Source of the DNA: Rivibacter subsaxonicus
Lineage (GTDB): Bacteria > Pseudomonadota > Gammaproteobacteria > Burkholderiales > Burkholderiaceae_C
Reading direction: 5' to 3'
Length of the DNA: 64,000 nt
NCBI RefSeq assembly: GCF_004217215.1
Contig: NZ_SHKP01000004.1
Coordinates: forward strand, 124,001 to 188,000
Shown: positions 44,167 to 54,134 of the stretch, piece by piece
Position numbering within the stretch: the first letter of the stretch is position 1
Layout: each line of letters begins with the position of its first letter
Notes under the pieces: model-generated
The model's input: only the letters and a program-made list of their open reading frames with translations
Databases searched by the model: none
What the model was told of the DNA's origin: nothing
Position numbers and translations under genes: made by a program

Positions 44167-45054
44167 TCAGGCCGTGCCGTCGAGCACCGCCTGCAGACGG
44201 TCGAGGTTCTGTTCGTTGGCGCCGAGGATGAAGCCGCGCAGCGCCGCGTCGTGCGCCTTCTCGAAGCGCATGTGAAAGCGCAGCTCGGTGCCGCCGGGCG
44301 CGTCGGCAAAGCTCGCGGTCAATCGGTAGAGATGGTCGCCGAGATGGTCGAAGACGATGCGCTCGTTCGGTAGCAGCTCGACGAAGACGCTGTGGTTGGG
44401 GTAGTCGGCGCCGTCCGGCCCGTGCATCACGTAGCGCCAGTGGCCGCCGGGGCTCGGCTCGAAGGCCTCGAAGCTGTTGCGAAAGCCCTTGGGTCCCCAC
44501 CAGCGTGCCAGTTGCGCCGGGTCGGTCCAGGCTTCGAACAGGCGCGCGCGCGGCACCGCGAAGACGCGGACGTTGAGCACCTCGTGATCGTCGCTGGTGT
44601 GGTCGGCCATGACGGCATTCTCCGTGCTGGGCGACGCGTGTCGGCGGCCGCCGCGCAGCGGGCGTGGCGGAAAGATCCACCAGCTTGCCACGACCAGCAG
44701 GCCGAACAGCGTGTAGCCAAGCACGAAGACCCAGGCCGGCGCGTCCCAGTACAGCAGGCGCTGCAGCCAGTGCTCGATGAAGCCGCCGCCGTAGGTGGTG
44801 GTGCCGGCCTGCGCGCGCAGCCACATCTCGAGCGTTGTCAGCGGACAGACCAGGCCGAGCCAGGCCTCGGCGACGACGACCGCGATCGCGGCCAGGTGCG
44901 CGAGCCTGAACCAAAGCGCGTTGACCCAGCGCCAGCCGCGCAGGTTGCCGACGATTACCAGCAACAGCCCGCCGACCACGAACAGCACCACGCCGACATG
45001 CAGTATCAGCACCGCATCCGCGAGCAGGCGCAGGGACGTGCTAGATCCGCTCAC
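44167..45054 (-). CDS. DUF2784 membrane domain in one frame with an SRPBCC/AHSA1 domain
   Basis: A continuous frame of 295 residues. Residues 1-130 have four membrane helices and the DUF2784 pattern (LADAVLILHVGVVLFVVGG, GLVCPLTTLEMWLR, GGGFIEHWLQRLLYWD). Residues about 150-295 are a complete AHSA1-type START/SRPBCC domain (ARLFEAWTDPAQLARWWGPKGF, GGTELRFHMRFEK). Each normally exists as a separate protein. An ATG at the SRPBCC start (44609, giving MADHTSDD) is preceded by GGAGA about nine bases upstream, so the second domain may also be made alone from an internal start. Confidence 0.75.
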   Translation of the reverse strand: MSGSSTSLRLLADAVLILHVGVVLFVVGGLLLVIVGNLRGWRWVNALWFRLAHLAAIAVVVAEAWLGLVCPLTTLEMWLRAQAGTTTYGGGFIEHWLQRLLYWDAPAWVFVLGYTLFGLLVVASWWIFPPRPLRGGRRHASPSTENAVMADHTSDDHEVLNVRVFAVPRARLFEAWTDPAQLARWWGPKGFRNSFEAFEPSPGGHWRYVMHGPDGADYPNHSVFVELLPNERIVFDHLGDHLYRLTASFADAPGGTELRFHMRFEKAHDAALRGFILGANEQNLDRLQAVLDGTA

Positions 45055-45631
45055 CGCGTTTCGAGGCCTCGATCAGCCGCTGTAGCCGGCTCTGGCGGGT
45101 GGCGGCCTGCTTGGCGCTCGTCACCCACCACAGCAGCTTGTGGCGATAGCTCGGCGGCTGGCGCTCGAAGAAGGTCCAGGCGGCCCGGTCGGCCTGGAAC
45201 AGCTTCTGCTCGGCCGGCGCCAGCGTGGCGCTCTCGGCCTGCTCGTAGGCGTAGGTGCGCGACTTGTGCTCCACGCGCCGGGCAAAGGCCGCCAGACCAG
45301 CGGCCTGCATGCGGCCCTCGGCCTCGAGTGCCGCGACGCGCGCGATGTTGATCGCGCTCCAGGTCGAGCCCGGCTTCCTCGGCGTGAAGCGGATCTGGTA
45401 GCGCTGCTCGTCGATGCGCTTGCGCACGCCGTCGATCCAGCCCACGCACAGCGCCTCGTCGACCGACTCAGGCCAGCTCATGCTCGGCTGCCCGCTGCCG
45501 ACCTTGTGAAAGCCGACCACCAACTCGGTGGCGCTGCCGGCGTTGCGTGCCAGCCAGGCGCGGAAGGCCGCCGCGGTGGCAAAGAAGCGCGGCTCGCCGG
45601 GAGCGGCTGGCTTGCTGGCCGGCATCGACAA
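45041..45631 (-). CDS. YdeI/OmpD-associated family protein
   Basis: A protein of 196 residues with the YdeI-like pattern: FFATAAAFRAWLARN, SMSWPESVDEALCVGWIDGVRK, and RFTPRKPGSTWSAINIARV. The C-terminal half is rich in Arg and Lys. Members are cytoplasmic and of unknown biochemical role. It overlaps the DUF2784-SRPBCC gene by 14 bases, so the minus-strand genes here are likely one transcript. Confidence 0.85.
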   Translation of the reverse strand: MSMPASKPAAPGEPRFFATAAAFRAWLARNAGSATELVVGFHKVGSGQPSMSWPESVDEALCVGWIDGVRKRIDEQRYQIRFTPRKPGSTWSAINIARVAALEAEGRMQAAGLAAFARRVEHKSRTYAYEQAESATLAPAEQKLFQADRAAWTFFERQPPSYRHKLLWWVTSAKQAATRQSRLQRLIEASKRGERI

Positions 45632-45647
45632 GCGGACCCGTGCGGAG

Positions 45648-46049
45648 CTACTGCTGCGACTGCTGCGCCTGCAGCATCGCCGCCATCTTCTGGTGGATCA
45701 GGTTGATCGCCTTGAGCGGGCGGATCATCACCTTGAACTCGGTGATCTGGCCGGCGTCGTTCCACTTGATCATGTCGACGCCGTTGACGGCGATGCCGTC
45801 GATCACGACCGTGAACTCGAGCACCGCGTCGTGGCTGCCGATCACCTCGCGCACGTAGCGGAACGACTCGTTGAAGAACACGTGGAAGGCCGCCGACAGG
45901 TACAGCGTGGTCACCGCCTTGCCGAGCTGCGGCGTGTGCACCACCGGCGAGTGAAAGACCACCTCGTCGGCGAGCAGCGCGCCGAGACCGCGCGTATTGC
46001 GGCTCTGCACCAGCTGGTGCCAGGTGGCGATGGGAGTGTTCGAACTCAT
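45648..46049 (-). CDS. NTF2-like/SnoaL-like protein
   Basis: A protein of 133 residues with the cone-shaped NTF2-like fold: an N-terminal helix pair (WHQLVQSRNTRGLGALLADEVVFHSP), then strands in FRYVREVIGSHDAVLEFTVVIDG and VDMIKWNDAGQITEFKVMIRP. Such proteins are small-ligand enzymes or binding proteins; the specific function cannot be assigned. Its start shares a base with the stop of the acetyltransferase gene. Confidence 0.8.
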   Translation of the reverse strand: MSSNTPIATWHQLVQSRNTRGLGALLADEVVFHSPVVHTPQLGKAVTTLYLSAAFHVFFNESFRYVREVIGSHDAVLEFTVVIDGIAVNGVDMIKWNDAGQITEFKVMIRPLKAINLIHQKMAAMLQAQQSQQ

Positions 46050-46579
46050 CAGCAGTCCTTGTTGGTGGGAGGCCGGCGCAACTTGACCAGCGCCAGCTGC
46101 TCGGCGCCGATCGTGCCCCAGCGGTAGTCGACGAAACCCAGCTCGCGGTACAGCGCGAGCGCCGGTGCATTCTGCGCGCCGGTCGAGACCGAGAACACCA
46201 TGCCTTCGCCACGCCGCAGCGCCTCCAGCATCAGCGCGCGCGCGATGCCCTGGCGCTGGTGCGCGGGGTGCACCACCAGCGAGGCGATGCAGATCTGCCC
46301 GGGCTCGTCGTCGGGCCCGATGCCGACGACGCCGAGCAGCTCCTGATCGCGTAGCGCGCCGAGAAAGAACTCCCGGCTCGAGCGGATGTCCTCGACCGTG
46401 CGATCGAGCGGTGCGAAGTGCCTGACCTGCAGCAACTTGGCCTCCTGCGCGTAGGCGAGCATCAGCACGGCGTGGATGCGCGAGGCCAGCGCGGGTTCGC
46501 GGTGATCGAGGGGCTCGATGCGAGGCACGCGCGGGCGGGCCGCGCGGGCCGTGGCTCCCGCTAGCCTATCGGCGCTCAC
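46049..46579 (-). CDS. GNAT-family N-acetyltransferase
   Basis: A protein of 176 residues. Acetyl-CoA-binding motif A is visible as CIASLVVHPAHQRQGIARALM, followed by ALALYRELGFVDYRWG (motif B). The acceptor is unknown. It overlaps the YCII-like gene by 14 bases in the same direction. Confidence 0.85.
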   Translation of the reverse strand: MSADRLAGATARAARPRVPRIEPLDHREPALASRIHAVLMLAYAQEAKLLQVRHFAPLDRTVEDIRSSREFFLGALRDQELLGVVGIGPDDEPGQICIASLVVHPAHQRQGIARALMLEALRRGEGMVFSVSTGAQNAPALALYRELGFVDYRWGTIGAEQLALVKLRRPPTNKDC

Positions 46580-46961
46580 CCGGCGTCTCGGCAGCCAGCG
46601 CGAAGGCGCTGGCGCGCGTCGGGTCGACGGGCCGGATCTCGTAGACCAGGCCGCAGGCCAAGCAGGGGTTGTCGGCCGCGATCTGCGCGGCCTCGTCCAG
46701 GCTGCCGGCGACGATGAACCAGTAGCCGCCGATCAGCTCCTTGGTCTCGGTGAAGGGGCCGTCGGTCACCGCCTGCCGCGAGACCAACTTGCCCTCGCGC
46801 GCCAGGCGCTGCCCGGCCTTGAACCTGCCTTCGGCCAGCAGCCGCTCGTACCAGATGTAGAAGTCGTCGATCGCGCGCTGGATCGCTTCGCGCGGGATGT
46901 CGCTGTCCCACTGGCCACGGGAGATGACGAGGTACTCGGAGGGCGAGGTCGGTTCGTTCAT
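46566..46961 (-). CDS. YCII-related (DGPF motif) protein
   Basis: A protein of 131 residues. The signature TDGPFTETKELIGGYWFI defines the DGPF/YCII-related family, preceded by YLVISRGQWDSDIPRE and followed by AADNPCLACGLVYEIRPV. These dimeric alpha-beta barrel proteins often accompany sigma factors of the ECF group, but none is visible here. I start it at MNEPTSPS; a short upstream extension is possible. Confidence 0.85.
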   Translation of the reverse strand: MNEPTSPSEYLVISRGQWDSDIPREAIQRAIDDFYIWYERLLAEGRFKAGQRLAREGKLVSRQAVTDGPFTETKELIGGYWFIVAGSLDEAAQIAADNPCLACGLVYEIRPVDPTRASAFALAAETPGERR

Positions 46962-47019
46962 GGCTGGCCTCTGGTGGCGGTGCAAGACCGCTGGTGGCGG
47001 GGTGTTTCCGGTGGCACTG

Positions 47020-47760
47020 CTAGTGTGCCGCCCGGGCGCGCCATGAGCCGACTCGCTGCTCCCACTGCCCCAGGTCCACGCCCTTCACGATCAGCCACAG
47101 GCAGAAGAACAGCTCGCCGATGAAGGCGGGCACCAGGATGGCCGGGAAGATCGCCGCGGCCAGCGACGGGGCCAGCAGCAGCGCGAAGCTGTTGACCAGG
47201 TAGCCGAGTCCGGCAGCCAACATCAGCAGCCCGAGGATTCTCGGGAAGTACCCGGAGCTGAAGATCAGATAGCCCCGAACCAGACACGCGAAGCCGAAGA
47301 AGATGAGCCCGATGCCAAAGCCGTGGCCGTGCGCGTTGATCGCCAGGTAGGACAGCGCCTGGAGCTGCTCCGGTGAAAACGCCTTCAGGTAGGCGGCGTT
47401 GTCGAGCAGGAAGACCGGAACCAGGAGATTGAGCTTGTTGGCCGCCAGGACGGCGGTCTGGACCAGGTTGAACAGGGTCGCCAGCAGCGCAAGGCCCTCG
47501 CTCACCGGCCGCAGCAACAGGTAGAGGATCAGGATCACCGGCACGTCCAGCACGTGCATCAGCAGGTCGCCGGCGACGCCGGCACGCCAGAGGAACGGCG
47601 AAGCAGAAATGGCGGCTGCGGTGGCCGGGGCGTCGCCCGAGACGACCAGGGCTCCCCTGACGAAGAGCTCGCCGAAGATGCCGAAGACGATGATCGCCAG
47701 GTACAGGATCCCGCCCAGACGCGCGTAGAACTGCGGCGAACGCTCGATGGCAGTGATCAT
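47020..47760 (-). CDS. DUF4386 membrane protein
   Basis: A protein of 246 residues and about six membrane helices. The start YARLGGILYLAIIVFGIFGE and the region VPVILILYLLLRPVSEGLALL are typical of DUF4386. It is an integral membrane protein of unknown function, often adjacent to small stress-response genes. Confidence 0.82.
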   Translation of the reverse strand: MITAIERSPQFYARLGGILYLAIIVFGIFGELFVRGALVVSGDAPATAAAISASPFLWRAGVAGDLLMHVLDVPVILILYLLLRPVSEGLALLATLFNLVQTAVLAANKLNLLVPVFLLDNAAYLKAFSPEQLQALSYLAINAHGHGFGIGLIFFGFACLVRGYLIFSSGYFPRILGLLMLAAGLGYLVNSFALLLAPSLAAAIFPAILVPAFIGELFFCLWLIVKGVDLGQWEQRVGSWRARAAH

Positions 47761-47791
47761 CGTCCGGCGCCGGCTCGCGTTGCGCGAGGGG

Positions 47792-48433
47792 CTACTGCAC
47801 CACGCCCTTGCTGCGCAGGAACTCGTCGACCAGCTGCAGCCGTACCTGCGGATCGTCGAGCTCCATCAGCTTCTGCTTGGCCACCATCGGGATCGGCAGG
47901 ATCTCGCACCAGCGGTTGGCCAGCCAGCCCGCGCTCTCGAAGTTGTAGGGCGCGAGAAAGGGCTCGGTGCCCTGCTGCTTGAGGGCCTGGATCGCGTTGG
48001 CCAGGCCCTGCGCCGAGCCGACCAGCGCCGCCGCCGGCAGCACGGCCTCGTCGGCCGGCAGGCGCCGGGCCTGCGCCACCCACAGGCCGTCGGCCTGCTG
48101 CTCGGTGCTCAGCGTCTCGAAGCGCTGGGTGCCCTTGCAACGCAGTTGCAGGATGCCGGGCTGGGTGCTGTCGACGCTGAGGATCTCGGCGATGCAGCCG
48201 ACGCGTTCGAACTCCGCGCCGGCGCCCGAGTCGCCGGCATGGCGCACCTCGCTGCCCTTGCGGATGGCCACGACGCCGAAGCCGCTCTTCTGGCGCAGGC
48301 AGTCGGCCACCAGGTCGAGGTAGCGCGCCTCGAAGACCTTGAGGCCGAGCAGTCCGTCTGGGAACAGCACCGAAGTCAGCGGAAACAGCGGCAGCTCGAA
48401 GGCACCTTCTTCGGCGAGGCGGGGGTGGATCAT
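47792..48433 (-). CDS. LON substrate-binding-domain protein
   Basis: A protein of 213 residues comprising only the N-terminal LON domain: ELPLFPLTSVLFPDGLLGLKVFEARYLDLV is the characteristic start, and GCIAEILSVDSTQPGILQLRCKGTQRF follows. There is no ATPase or protease part, so it is one of the free-standing LON-domain proteins, possibly a substrate adaptor. Function is not established. Confidence 0.87.
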   Translation of the reverse strand: MIHPRLAEEGAFELPLFPLTSVLFPDGLLGLKVFEARYLDLVADCLRQKSGFGVVAIRKGSEVRHAGDSGAGAEFERVGCIAEILSVDSTQPGILQLRCKGTQRFETLSTEQQADGLWVAQARRLPADEAVLPAAALVGSAQGLANAIQALKQQGTEPFLAPYNFESAGWLANRWCEILPIPMVAKQKLMELDDPQVRLQLVDEFLRSKGVVQ

Positions 48434-48492
48434 CGGTCGGTCGACAGCAAGAAAATCAAATGACGCTCAGCGCAGGGCCGCGGCCGAGCGCC

Positions 48493-48553
48493 GGGCCGCC
48501 CCAAGCCGGGCGCAGCCCCCGCGGGGGCTGCGAACGAAGTGAGCGTGGGGGTC
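48493..48553 (+). repeat. Palindromic repeat element, copy 2
   Basis: Begins GGGCCGCCCCAAG as at 33140, then a GCAGCCCCCGCGGGGGCTGC palindrome and GCGAACGAAGTGAGCG ending in TGGGGG. It lies between the LON-domain gene and the 3' end of rapZ, where it may also act as a minus-strand mRNA end. A short repeat family present at two loci in one window implies many genomic copies. Confidence 0.7.
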
Positions 48554-48554
48554 G

Positions 48555-49478
48555 TCATCGCGCGTCGAGCTCGCGGTGGCGCACCAGCGCTGGAACCTGG
48601 CCCCGCAGACGCAGCGCAAGCTGTTCGGCAAACCACACGGAGCGGTGCTGGCCGCCGGTGCAGCCGATCGCCACCGTGAGGTAGGCGCGCTGGTCCTGCT
48701 CGAAGGCGGGCAGCCAGCGCGTGATGAAGGCCTCGATCTGGCCGAGCATTTCCATCACCTCGGGCTGTGCCGCGAGGTACTGCGACACCGGCGCATCGCG
48801 GCCGGAGAGCGGGCGCAGCTCGCGCACGTAGTGCGGGTTGGGCAACACGCGCACGTCGAAGACCAGGTCGGCGTCGAGCGGCACCCCGTGGCGATAGGCG
48901 AAGGACTGGAACACCAGCGTCAGCGAACCGGCGGTGGCCGCCACCAGCTGGCGCACCCAGATGCGCAGCTGCGTCGGGCGCAGGGTGCTGGTGTCGATGA
49001 CGGTCGAGGCCTCGCGCAGGTCGGCCAGCAGTTCGCGCTCGAGCTCGATGGCGTCGATCAGCGCGCGGGTCGAGGCGGCCTCGTCGAGCTCGCCGGGTTG
49101 CGACTCGGCGCTCAGCGGATGGCGCCGGCGCGTTTCGGAAAAGCGCCGCATCAGCGACTCGGTGCTGGCGTCGAGGAACAGCGACCGCACCGCGACGCCC
49201 TCCTCGCCCAGCTGCTCGATCAGCGGCAGCAGGTGCGGCAGCGAGCCGCGGCTGCGCACGTCGACCGCGATCGCCAACCGGCGCTGGCTGCGGTCGGCGC
49301 GCCCGGCCTCGAGGCGGATGAACTCGCGCAGCAGTTCCGGCGGCAGGTTGTCGACGCAGTAGAAACCGGCGTCCTCGAGCGCATGCAGCGCGACCGACTT
49401 GCCCGAGCCGGAGATGCCGGTCACCAGCACCAGCTCGTGCCGGGCGTCGCTGGCGGGCAGGGCCGCAGGCGTGTTCAT
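48555..49478 (-). CDS. rapZ: RNase adapter RapZ
   Basis: A protein of 307 residues. Walker A-like [24 protein letters not shown] is the family hallmark, followed by [30 protein letters not shown] and a C-terminal [14 protein letters not shown](F)AEQLA motif that binds small RNA and metabolite in the E. coli protein. RapZ guides RNase E to GlmZ RNA in enterobacteria; in betaproteobacteria its role may differ. Its start overlaps the recN stop by a base. Confidence 0.95.
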   Translation of the reverse strand: MNTPAALPASDARHELVLVTGISGSGKSVALHALEDAGFYCVDNLPPELLREFIRLEAGRADRSQRRLAIAVDVRSRGSLPHLLPLIEQLGEEGVAVRSLFLDASTESLMRRFSETRRRHPLSAESQPGELDEAASTRALIDAIELERELLADLREASTVIDTSTLRPTQLRIWVRQLVAATAGSLTLVFQSFAYRHGVPLDADLVFDVRVLPNPHYVRELRPLSGRDAPVSQYLAAQPEVMEMLGQIEAFITRWLPAFEQDQRAYLTVAIGCTGGQHRSVWFAEQLALRLRGQVPALVRHRELDAR

Positions 49479-51175
49479 CAGGCCTTCTCGCGCCTGCGCG
49501 GGCTCGGCTTGGTGGCGGCGCCGGCACTCAGCAGCGCCTGCGCGTGCGCGAGGCTGGTGGCGCCTTCGCCGCCGAGCATGCGCGCCAGTTCGCTGGTGCG
49601 AGCCGCGCCGGCCACCGGCTGCACGGTGCTGTGGGTGCGGCCGGCCTCGGTTCGCTTGCTGACCACCAGATGATGGTCGGCGCAGGCTGCCACCTGCGGC
49701 AGGTGGGTCACGGTCAGCACCTGGCGCTCGGCGCCGAGGCGCTTCATCAGCGCGCCGACCGTATCGGCCACCGTGCCGCCGACGCCGGCGTCGACCTCGT
49801 CGAAGATCAGTGTCTGGGCGCCTTCGCCCTGCGCCGCCGCGAGCTCGCTGGTGGTCACCGAGATGGCCAGCGCGATGCGCGACAGCTCGCCGCCCGAGGC
49901 CACCTTGGCCAGTGCGCGCGGTGACGAGCCGGCATGGCCGGCGACGCGGAAATCGACGTTCTCCAGGCCGAAGCGCTGCGGCTCGGCAACGGGTTCGAGC
50001 GCGGCCTCGAAACGGCCACCGGCCATGCCGAGCTGCTGCATGGCGGCGCTGACCGCGGCGCCAAGCTTGGGCGCGGCGGCGCGGCGCGCCTGCGTCGCGG
50101 CCTTGGCCTCGCGCTCGTAGTGGGCGCGCGCGGCGGTGAGATCACGTTCGAGCGTGGCCAGGTCGGTGGCGGCATCGAGCTGCGCCAGCTCGGCCTGCCA
50201 CTGCGCGAGCAAGGCCGGCAGCTCCTCGGGCGGACGGCGAAAGCGCCGCGCCAGGCTCATCCAGGCCGAGAGCCGCGCGTCGAGCTCGGCCAGCCGCGCC
50301 GGATCGAGCTCGCCGTGGCGCAGGCGCGCGCCCAGCGTGTGGGCGGCGTCCTGCAATTGCGCCTGGGCGCTGCGCAGCACCTCGAGCGGTTCGGCCAGCG
50401 CGGCGTCGTGCGCGAGCACGCCGTCGAGCGCGTCGATGGCCTGCGCGAGGCGCGCGTCGGCGGCCTCGTCGGCCTCGGTGGTGGCATCGAGTGCGAGTTG
50501 CAGCGCGTCGATGATCGACTGCGCGTGGCTCAGGCGCCGGTGCTCGGCCTCGAGCTCGGGCCACTCGCCCTCGGCCGGCGCGAGCTTGGCCAGCTCGTTG
50601 ATCTGCCAGGCGAGGCGTTCGCGCTCGCGCTCCAGATCAGCCTGCTGCGTGCGGGCGTGGTCGAGCCGGTCGCGCGCCGCGCGCCAGGCGCCAAAGGCGG
50701 CGGCCAGCGGCGCGCCGTCGAAGCCGGCGTAGGCATCGAGCAGCGCACGCACCGACTCCGGCCGCGTCAGGCCCTGCCAGGCATGCTGGCCGTGGATGTC
50801 GAGCAGTTGCTCGCCGAACTCGCGCAGCTGCGCCACGGTGGCGGCGCTGCCGTTGATCCAGGCGCGGCTCTTGCCCTGGGCGTCGATGGTCCGGCGCAGC
50901 AGCAGCGTGCCGTCGTCGCTGTCGATGCCGGCTTCGTCGAGCAGCGCGCGCAGCGCCGGCGAGAGCGCATCGAACTCGGCGCTGACCTCGGCCCTGAGCG
51001 CGCCCTCGCGCACCACGCCGGCATCGCCGCGGGCGCCGAGCGCGAGCTGCAGCGCGTCGACCAGGATCGACTTGCCGGCGCCGGTCTCGCCGGTCAGCGC
51101 CGAGAAGCCGGCGCTGAACTCGAGTTCGAGTGCCGGCACGATGACGAAGTCGCGCAGGGCGAGGCGTCTCAGCAT
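49478..51175 (-). CDS. recN: DNA repair protein RecN
   Basis: A protein of 565 residues of the SMC-like RecN family. It begins [19 protein letters not shown] with Walker A GETGAGKS, has the coiled-coil arms in the middle (Arg/Glu/Ala rich), and ends with signature [14 protein letters not shown] and Walker [13 protein letters not shown]. It binds broken DNA ends during double-strand break repair. It lies upstream of rapZ and 55 bases after nadK on the same strand, a common beta-proteobacterial order. Confidence 0.95.
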   Translation of the reverse strand: MLRRLALRDFVIVPALELEFSAGFSALTGETGAGKSILVDALQLALGARGDAGVVREGALRAEVSAEFDALSPALRALLDEAGIDSDDGTLLLRRTIDAQGKSRAWINGSAATVAQLREFGEQLLDIHGQHAWQGLTRPESVRALLDAYAGFDGAPLAAAFGAWRAARDRLDHARTQQADLERERERLAWQINELAKLAPAEGEWPELEAEHRRLSHAQSIIDALQLALDATTEADEAADARLAQAIDALDGVLAHDAALAEPLEVLRSAQAQLQDAAHTLGARLRHGELDPARLAELDARLSAWMSLARRFRRPPEELPALLAQWQAELAQLDAATDLATLERDLTAARAHYEREAKAATQARRAAAPKLGAAVSAAMQQLGMAGGRFEAALEPVAEPQRFGLENVDFRVAGHAGSSPRALAKVASGGELSRIALAISVTTSELAAAQGEGAQTLIFDEVDAGVGGTVADTVGALMKRLGAERQVLTVTHLPQVAACADHHLVVSKRTEAGRTHSTVQPVAGAARTSELARMLGGEGATSLAHAQALLSAGAATKPSPRRREKA

Positions 51176-51230
51176 GATGGGATCAGGGTATCGGTGCGCT
51201 CGGCCGGGCCGGGGTGACAGGAGCGGGGGC

Positions 51231-52130
51231 TCACACCACCACCCCTTCGTTCCAGTGCAGCTTGCGCCGCAGCGTGGCGTAGTAGCTCCAGCCGCGCGGG
51301 TGCAGGAAGCGCACCCGGTGCTCGCTGCGCCGCACGTGGATGCGGTCGCCGATCTGCAGGCTGGCCAGGCTCTGGTGGTCGAAGTTGACGCTGGCGTCGC
51401 GGCCGGCGGCGATCTCGACGATCACCTCGCCGGCATCGGGCAGCACGATCGGCCGGTTGGACAGCGAGTGCGGCGCGATCGGCGCCATCACCCAGCCGCT
51501 GATGCCGGGATGCAGGATCGGCCCGCCCGCGCTCAGCGCGTAGGCGGTGGAGCCGGTCGGCGAGGCGATGATCAGGCCGTCGGCGCGGAAGTTGGCGACG
51601 AACTGGTCCTGCACCTGCACCCGCAACTCAACCATGCCGGCGGTGGCGCCGCGCGTGATGACGACGTCGTTGACGGCAAAGCCCTCGTGGATGGTGTCGG
51701 TGTGGCCGGTGGTCGCGGCGCTGCCGCGCGTGATGCGGCCGGCGAGCAGGCTGCGCTGCTCTTCCTCGTAGTCGCCGGCGATCATCGGCGCGAGCGTCTG
51801 GTGCAGGTCGGTCAGCGGAATGTCGGTGATGAAGCCCAGGCGGCCCTGGTTGACGCCCACCAGCGGCAGGCCATGCCGGGCCAGCTGGCGTGCCACCGCA
51901 AGCATGGTGCCGTCGCCGCCGACCACCACGACCAGGTCGCAGCGTTCGCCGATCTCGTCGATCGACAGCAGCGCAGGCTCCGTCAGGCCGGTGTTCAGGC
52001 CGGTTTCGCGATCGAGCGAGACCTCGAGCCCCTGCGCCTGCAGGAACGCGGCCACCTCGCTGATCACCGAGCGGCTGCCGGGTGCCTGGTACTTGCCCAC
52101 GAGGGCGGCGTGACGGAACCGGCTGGTCAT
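51231..52130 (-). CDS. nadK: NAD kinase
   Basis: A protein of 299 residues that phosphorylates NAD to NADP. The catalytic motif [14 protein letters not shown] is present, followed by [14 protein letters not shown] and [22 protein letters not shown], which is the conserved NAD-binding segment. Length fits the family. It is divergent from hrcA with about 100 bases between the starts. Confidence 0.96.
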   Translation of the reverse strand: MTSRFRHAALVGKYQAPGSRSVISEVAAFLQAQGLEVSLDRETGLNTGLTEPALLSIDEIGERCDLVVVVGGDGTMLAVARQLARHGLPLVGVNQGRLGFITDIPLTDLHQTLAPMIAGDYEEEQRSLLAGRITRGSAATTGHTDTIHEGFAVNDVVITRGATAGMVELRVQVQDQFVANFRADGLIIASPTGSTAYALSAGGPILHPGISGWVMAPIAPHSLSNRPIVLPDAGEVIVEIAAGRDASVNFDHQSLASLQIGDRIHVRRSEHRVRFLHPRGWSYYATLRRKLHWNEGVVV

Positions 52131-52230
52131 GAGGTGCTGAGTTTGCGCGTCAAATTACACCACAGGGCCTGTTGCGCAGACGGGGCTGCGGCGCCGGCGC
52201 GACGCCGTGGTCCTAGAATGAAATTCAGCC

Positions 52231-53265
52231 ATGAACACCGCACTCGACGATCGCGCCAGGAGCCTGCTGAAGATCCTTGTCGAGCGCTATATCGCTGACG
52301 GGCAGCCGGTCGGCTCGCGCACGCTGAGCCGCGCCTCGGGCCTGGAGCTGAGCCCGGCGACCATCCGCAACGTGATGGCCGACCTCGAGGAGCTCGGCCT
52401 GATCGCCAGCCCGCACACCAGCGCCGGGCGCATCCCGACCGCGCGCGGCTACCGGCTCTTCGTCGACACCATGCTGACCAGCCGGCCGCTGACCGCGGAC
52501 GGCGCAGTGGCGCCACCGCAGTTCGACGCCGCGTTGCAACCCGACCAGCCGCAGCGCGTCATCGCACAGGCGGCGAGCCTGCTGTCCAACCTCAGTAACT
52601 TCGTCGGCGTGGTGACGGCGCCGCGCAAGCACGGGGTGTTCCGCCACATCGAGTTCATGCGCCTGGGCGAGCGGCGCGTGCTGGTGATCCTGGTCGCGCC
52701 CGACGGCGACGTGCAGAACCGCGTGATCGTGACCGCGCGCGACCATTCGCTGGCCGAACTTGTCGAGGCCACCAACTACATCAACACCCACTACGCCGGT
52801 CTCTCGGTGGAGGCGGTGCGCGAGCGACTCAAGAACGAGGTCGACCAGTTGCGCGCCGAGATCTCGCACCTGATGCAGGCCGCGGTGCAGGCCGGCGGCG
52901 AGGCCTTCTCCGAGAGCGTCGAGCAGGTGGTGGTCTCGGGCGAGCGCAACCTGCTGTCGGTGCAGGACTTCGGCAACGACATGGGCTCGCTGCGCAAGCT
53001 CTTCGACCTCTTCGAGCACAAGACCCAGCTGATGCGCCTGCTCGACGTCAGCAGCCGTGCCGAGGGCGTGCGCATCTTCATCGGCGGCGAGAGCCAGGTG
53101 GTGCCCTACGAGGAGCTGAGCGTGGTCTCGGCGCCCTACGAGGTCGACGGCCAGGTGGTCGGCACGCTCGGCGTGATCGGGCCGACACGCATGGCCTACG
53201 ACCGCATGATCCAGATCGTCGACGTCACGTCGCGGCTGGTGACGCATGCGCTGAGCCAGAAATAG
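52231..53265 (+). CDS. hrcA: Heat-shock repressor HrcA
   Basis: A protein of 344 residues with the N-terminal winged helix ([39 protein letters not shown]), the following [18 protein letters not shown] segment, and the C-terminal GAF-like domain ([21 protein letters not shown]). It represses groE/dnaK genes through CIRCE sites. I see no CIRCE element in the spacer before it. Confidence 0.95.
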   Translation: MNTALDDRARSLLKILVERYIADGQPVGSRTLSRASGLELSPATIRNVMADLEELGLIASPHTSAGRIPTARGYRLFVDTMLTSRPLTADGAVAPPQFDAALQPDQPQRVIAQAASLLSNLSNFVGVVTAPRKHGVFRHIEFMRLGERRVLVILVAPDGDVQNRVIVTARDHSLAELVEATNYINTHYAGLSVEAVRERLKNEVDQLRAEISHLMQAAVQAGGEAFSESVEQVVVSGERNLLSVQDFGNDMGSLRKLFDLFEHKTQLMRLLDVSSRAEGVRIFIGGESQVVPYEELSVVSAPYEVDGQVVGTLGVIGPTRMAYDRMIQIVDVTSRLVTHALSQK

Positions 53266-53277
53266 CGGACACCACGC

Positions 53278-53898
53278 ATGAGGCTGCGCCACACGCTGAT
53301 CGCCCTGGGCTGCGGCCTTCTGCTGCTGCAGGCGGCGCAGCCGGCGGCGGCGCAGAACGCGGTCACGCTCTACGGTGGGTGGCGCGGCGGCGGCTCGTTC
53401 CAGCAGGTCGACAGCGATGCCAGTGCCGATGTCGACGCCAGCGGCGCCGGTGCGCTCAGCATCGACTGGGCGCTCGACGGCGCACGCAACGTCCAGCTCT
53501 TTGCCAGTGGCCAGCGTACGCAACTGGCGCTGACGCCGGCCAGCGCCGGCGCGCCGAGCTCGGTGTCGATGCGCATCGGCTACCTGCACCTGGGCGGCTC
53601 CAACTACGTGGAGGGCTTCGTCGGCCAGGGGCTCTACGTGGCCGGCGGCCTGGGCGCGACCTACTTTTCGCCGAGCCTGGACGGGCTGAGCGCCGAGCTG
53701 CGACCCTCCATGAGCCTGGCGCTCGGCTTCGACCAGCCGCTGACCAACGCACTGGCGCTGCGCATGGAACTGCGCGGCTACATCACGCTGATCAACAGCA
53801 GCGGCGGCTTCTTCTGCTCGGGCGGCTGCGTCGTCTCGCTTCGCGGCGACGCCTTCTACCAGGGCGAGGCGCTGCTGGGCCTGTCGCTGCGCTTCTAG
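53278..53898 (+). CDS. Exported beta-barrel-like protein, 206 aa
   Basis: A signal peptide is clear (LRHTLIALGCGLLLLQAAQPAAAQ). The mature part has alternating hydrophobic/polar residues with many Gly and aromatic residues and ends in aromatic Phe (LLGLSLRF), typical of outer-membrane beta-barrels. A C-terminal pair of cysteines lies in FFCSGGCVV. No family recognised. It is 12 bases after hrcA and could be co-transcribed. Confidence 0.7.
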   Translation: MRLRHTLIALGCGLLLLQAAQPAAAQNAVTLYGGWRGGGSFQQVDSDASADVDASGAGALSIDWALDGARNVQLFASGQRTQLALTPASAGAPSSVSMRIGYLHLGGSNYVEGFVGQGLYVAGGLGATYFSPSLDGLSAELRPSMSLALGFDQPLTNALALRMELRGYITLINSSGGFFCSGGCVVSLRGDAFYQGEALLGLSLRF

Positions 53899-53934
53899 GC
53901 TCGCGCCGGCAGGCCCCACCTAGAATCCGCGCGC

Positions 53935-53975
53935 GGGCCGTTAGCTCAGTTGGTTAGAGCAGAGGACTCATAATC
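53935..53975 (+). tRNA. 5' part of a CAU-anticodon tRNA gene (Met or Ile2), interrupted
   Basis: The acceptor strand GGGCCGT, D-arm GCTC-AGTTGGTTA-GAGC, and anticodon arm GAGGA-CTCATAA-TC are intact. After 53975 the sequence departs from a tRNA: no T-arm and no acceptor 3' strand follow. The break lies just past the anticodon loop, a common integrase crossover site. The intact tRNA may be restored at the far end of the island, outside the window. Without the 3' half, Met and lysidine-type Ile identity cannot be separated. Confidence 0.8.
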
Positions 53976-54134
53976 TCTTCGTTAACAAGATGCGGACATC
54001 GAGACGGATGTCTTGGAAGCCGCATGGATGCTTGCTTTCTTCGATATTGAGCGTCGGCCAGACGCTCCTTGAGCAGGCGTCGTGTGCAGTCCGTGTGCAA
54101 ATCCGTTGCACACGCGCTGCCTGAAGGGGAGTTC

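Noticed and set aside
53935-54134. Group I intron in the tRNA anticodon loop
   Set aside because: The tRNA departs two bases into the 3' anticodon stem, no 3' half is found nearby, and an integrase gene follows at once. Integration explains it better.
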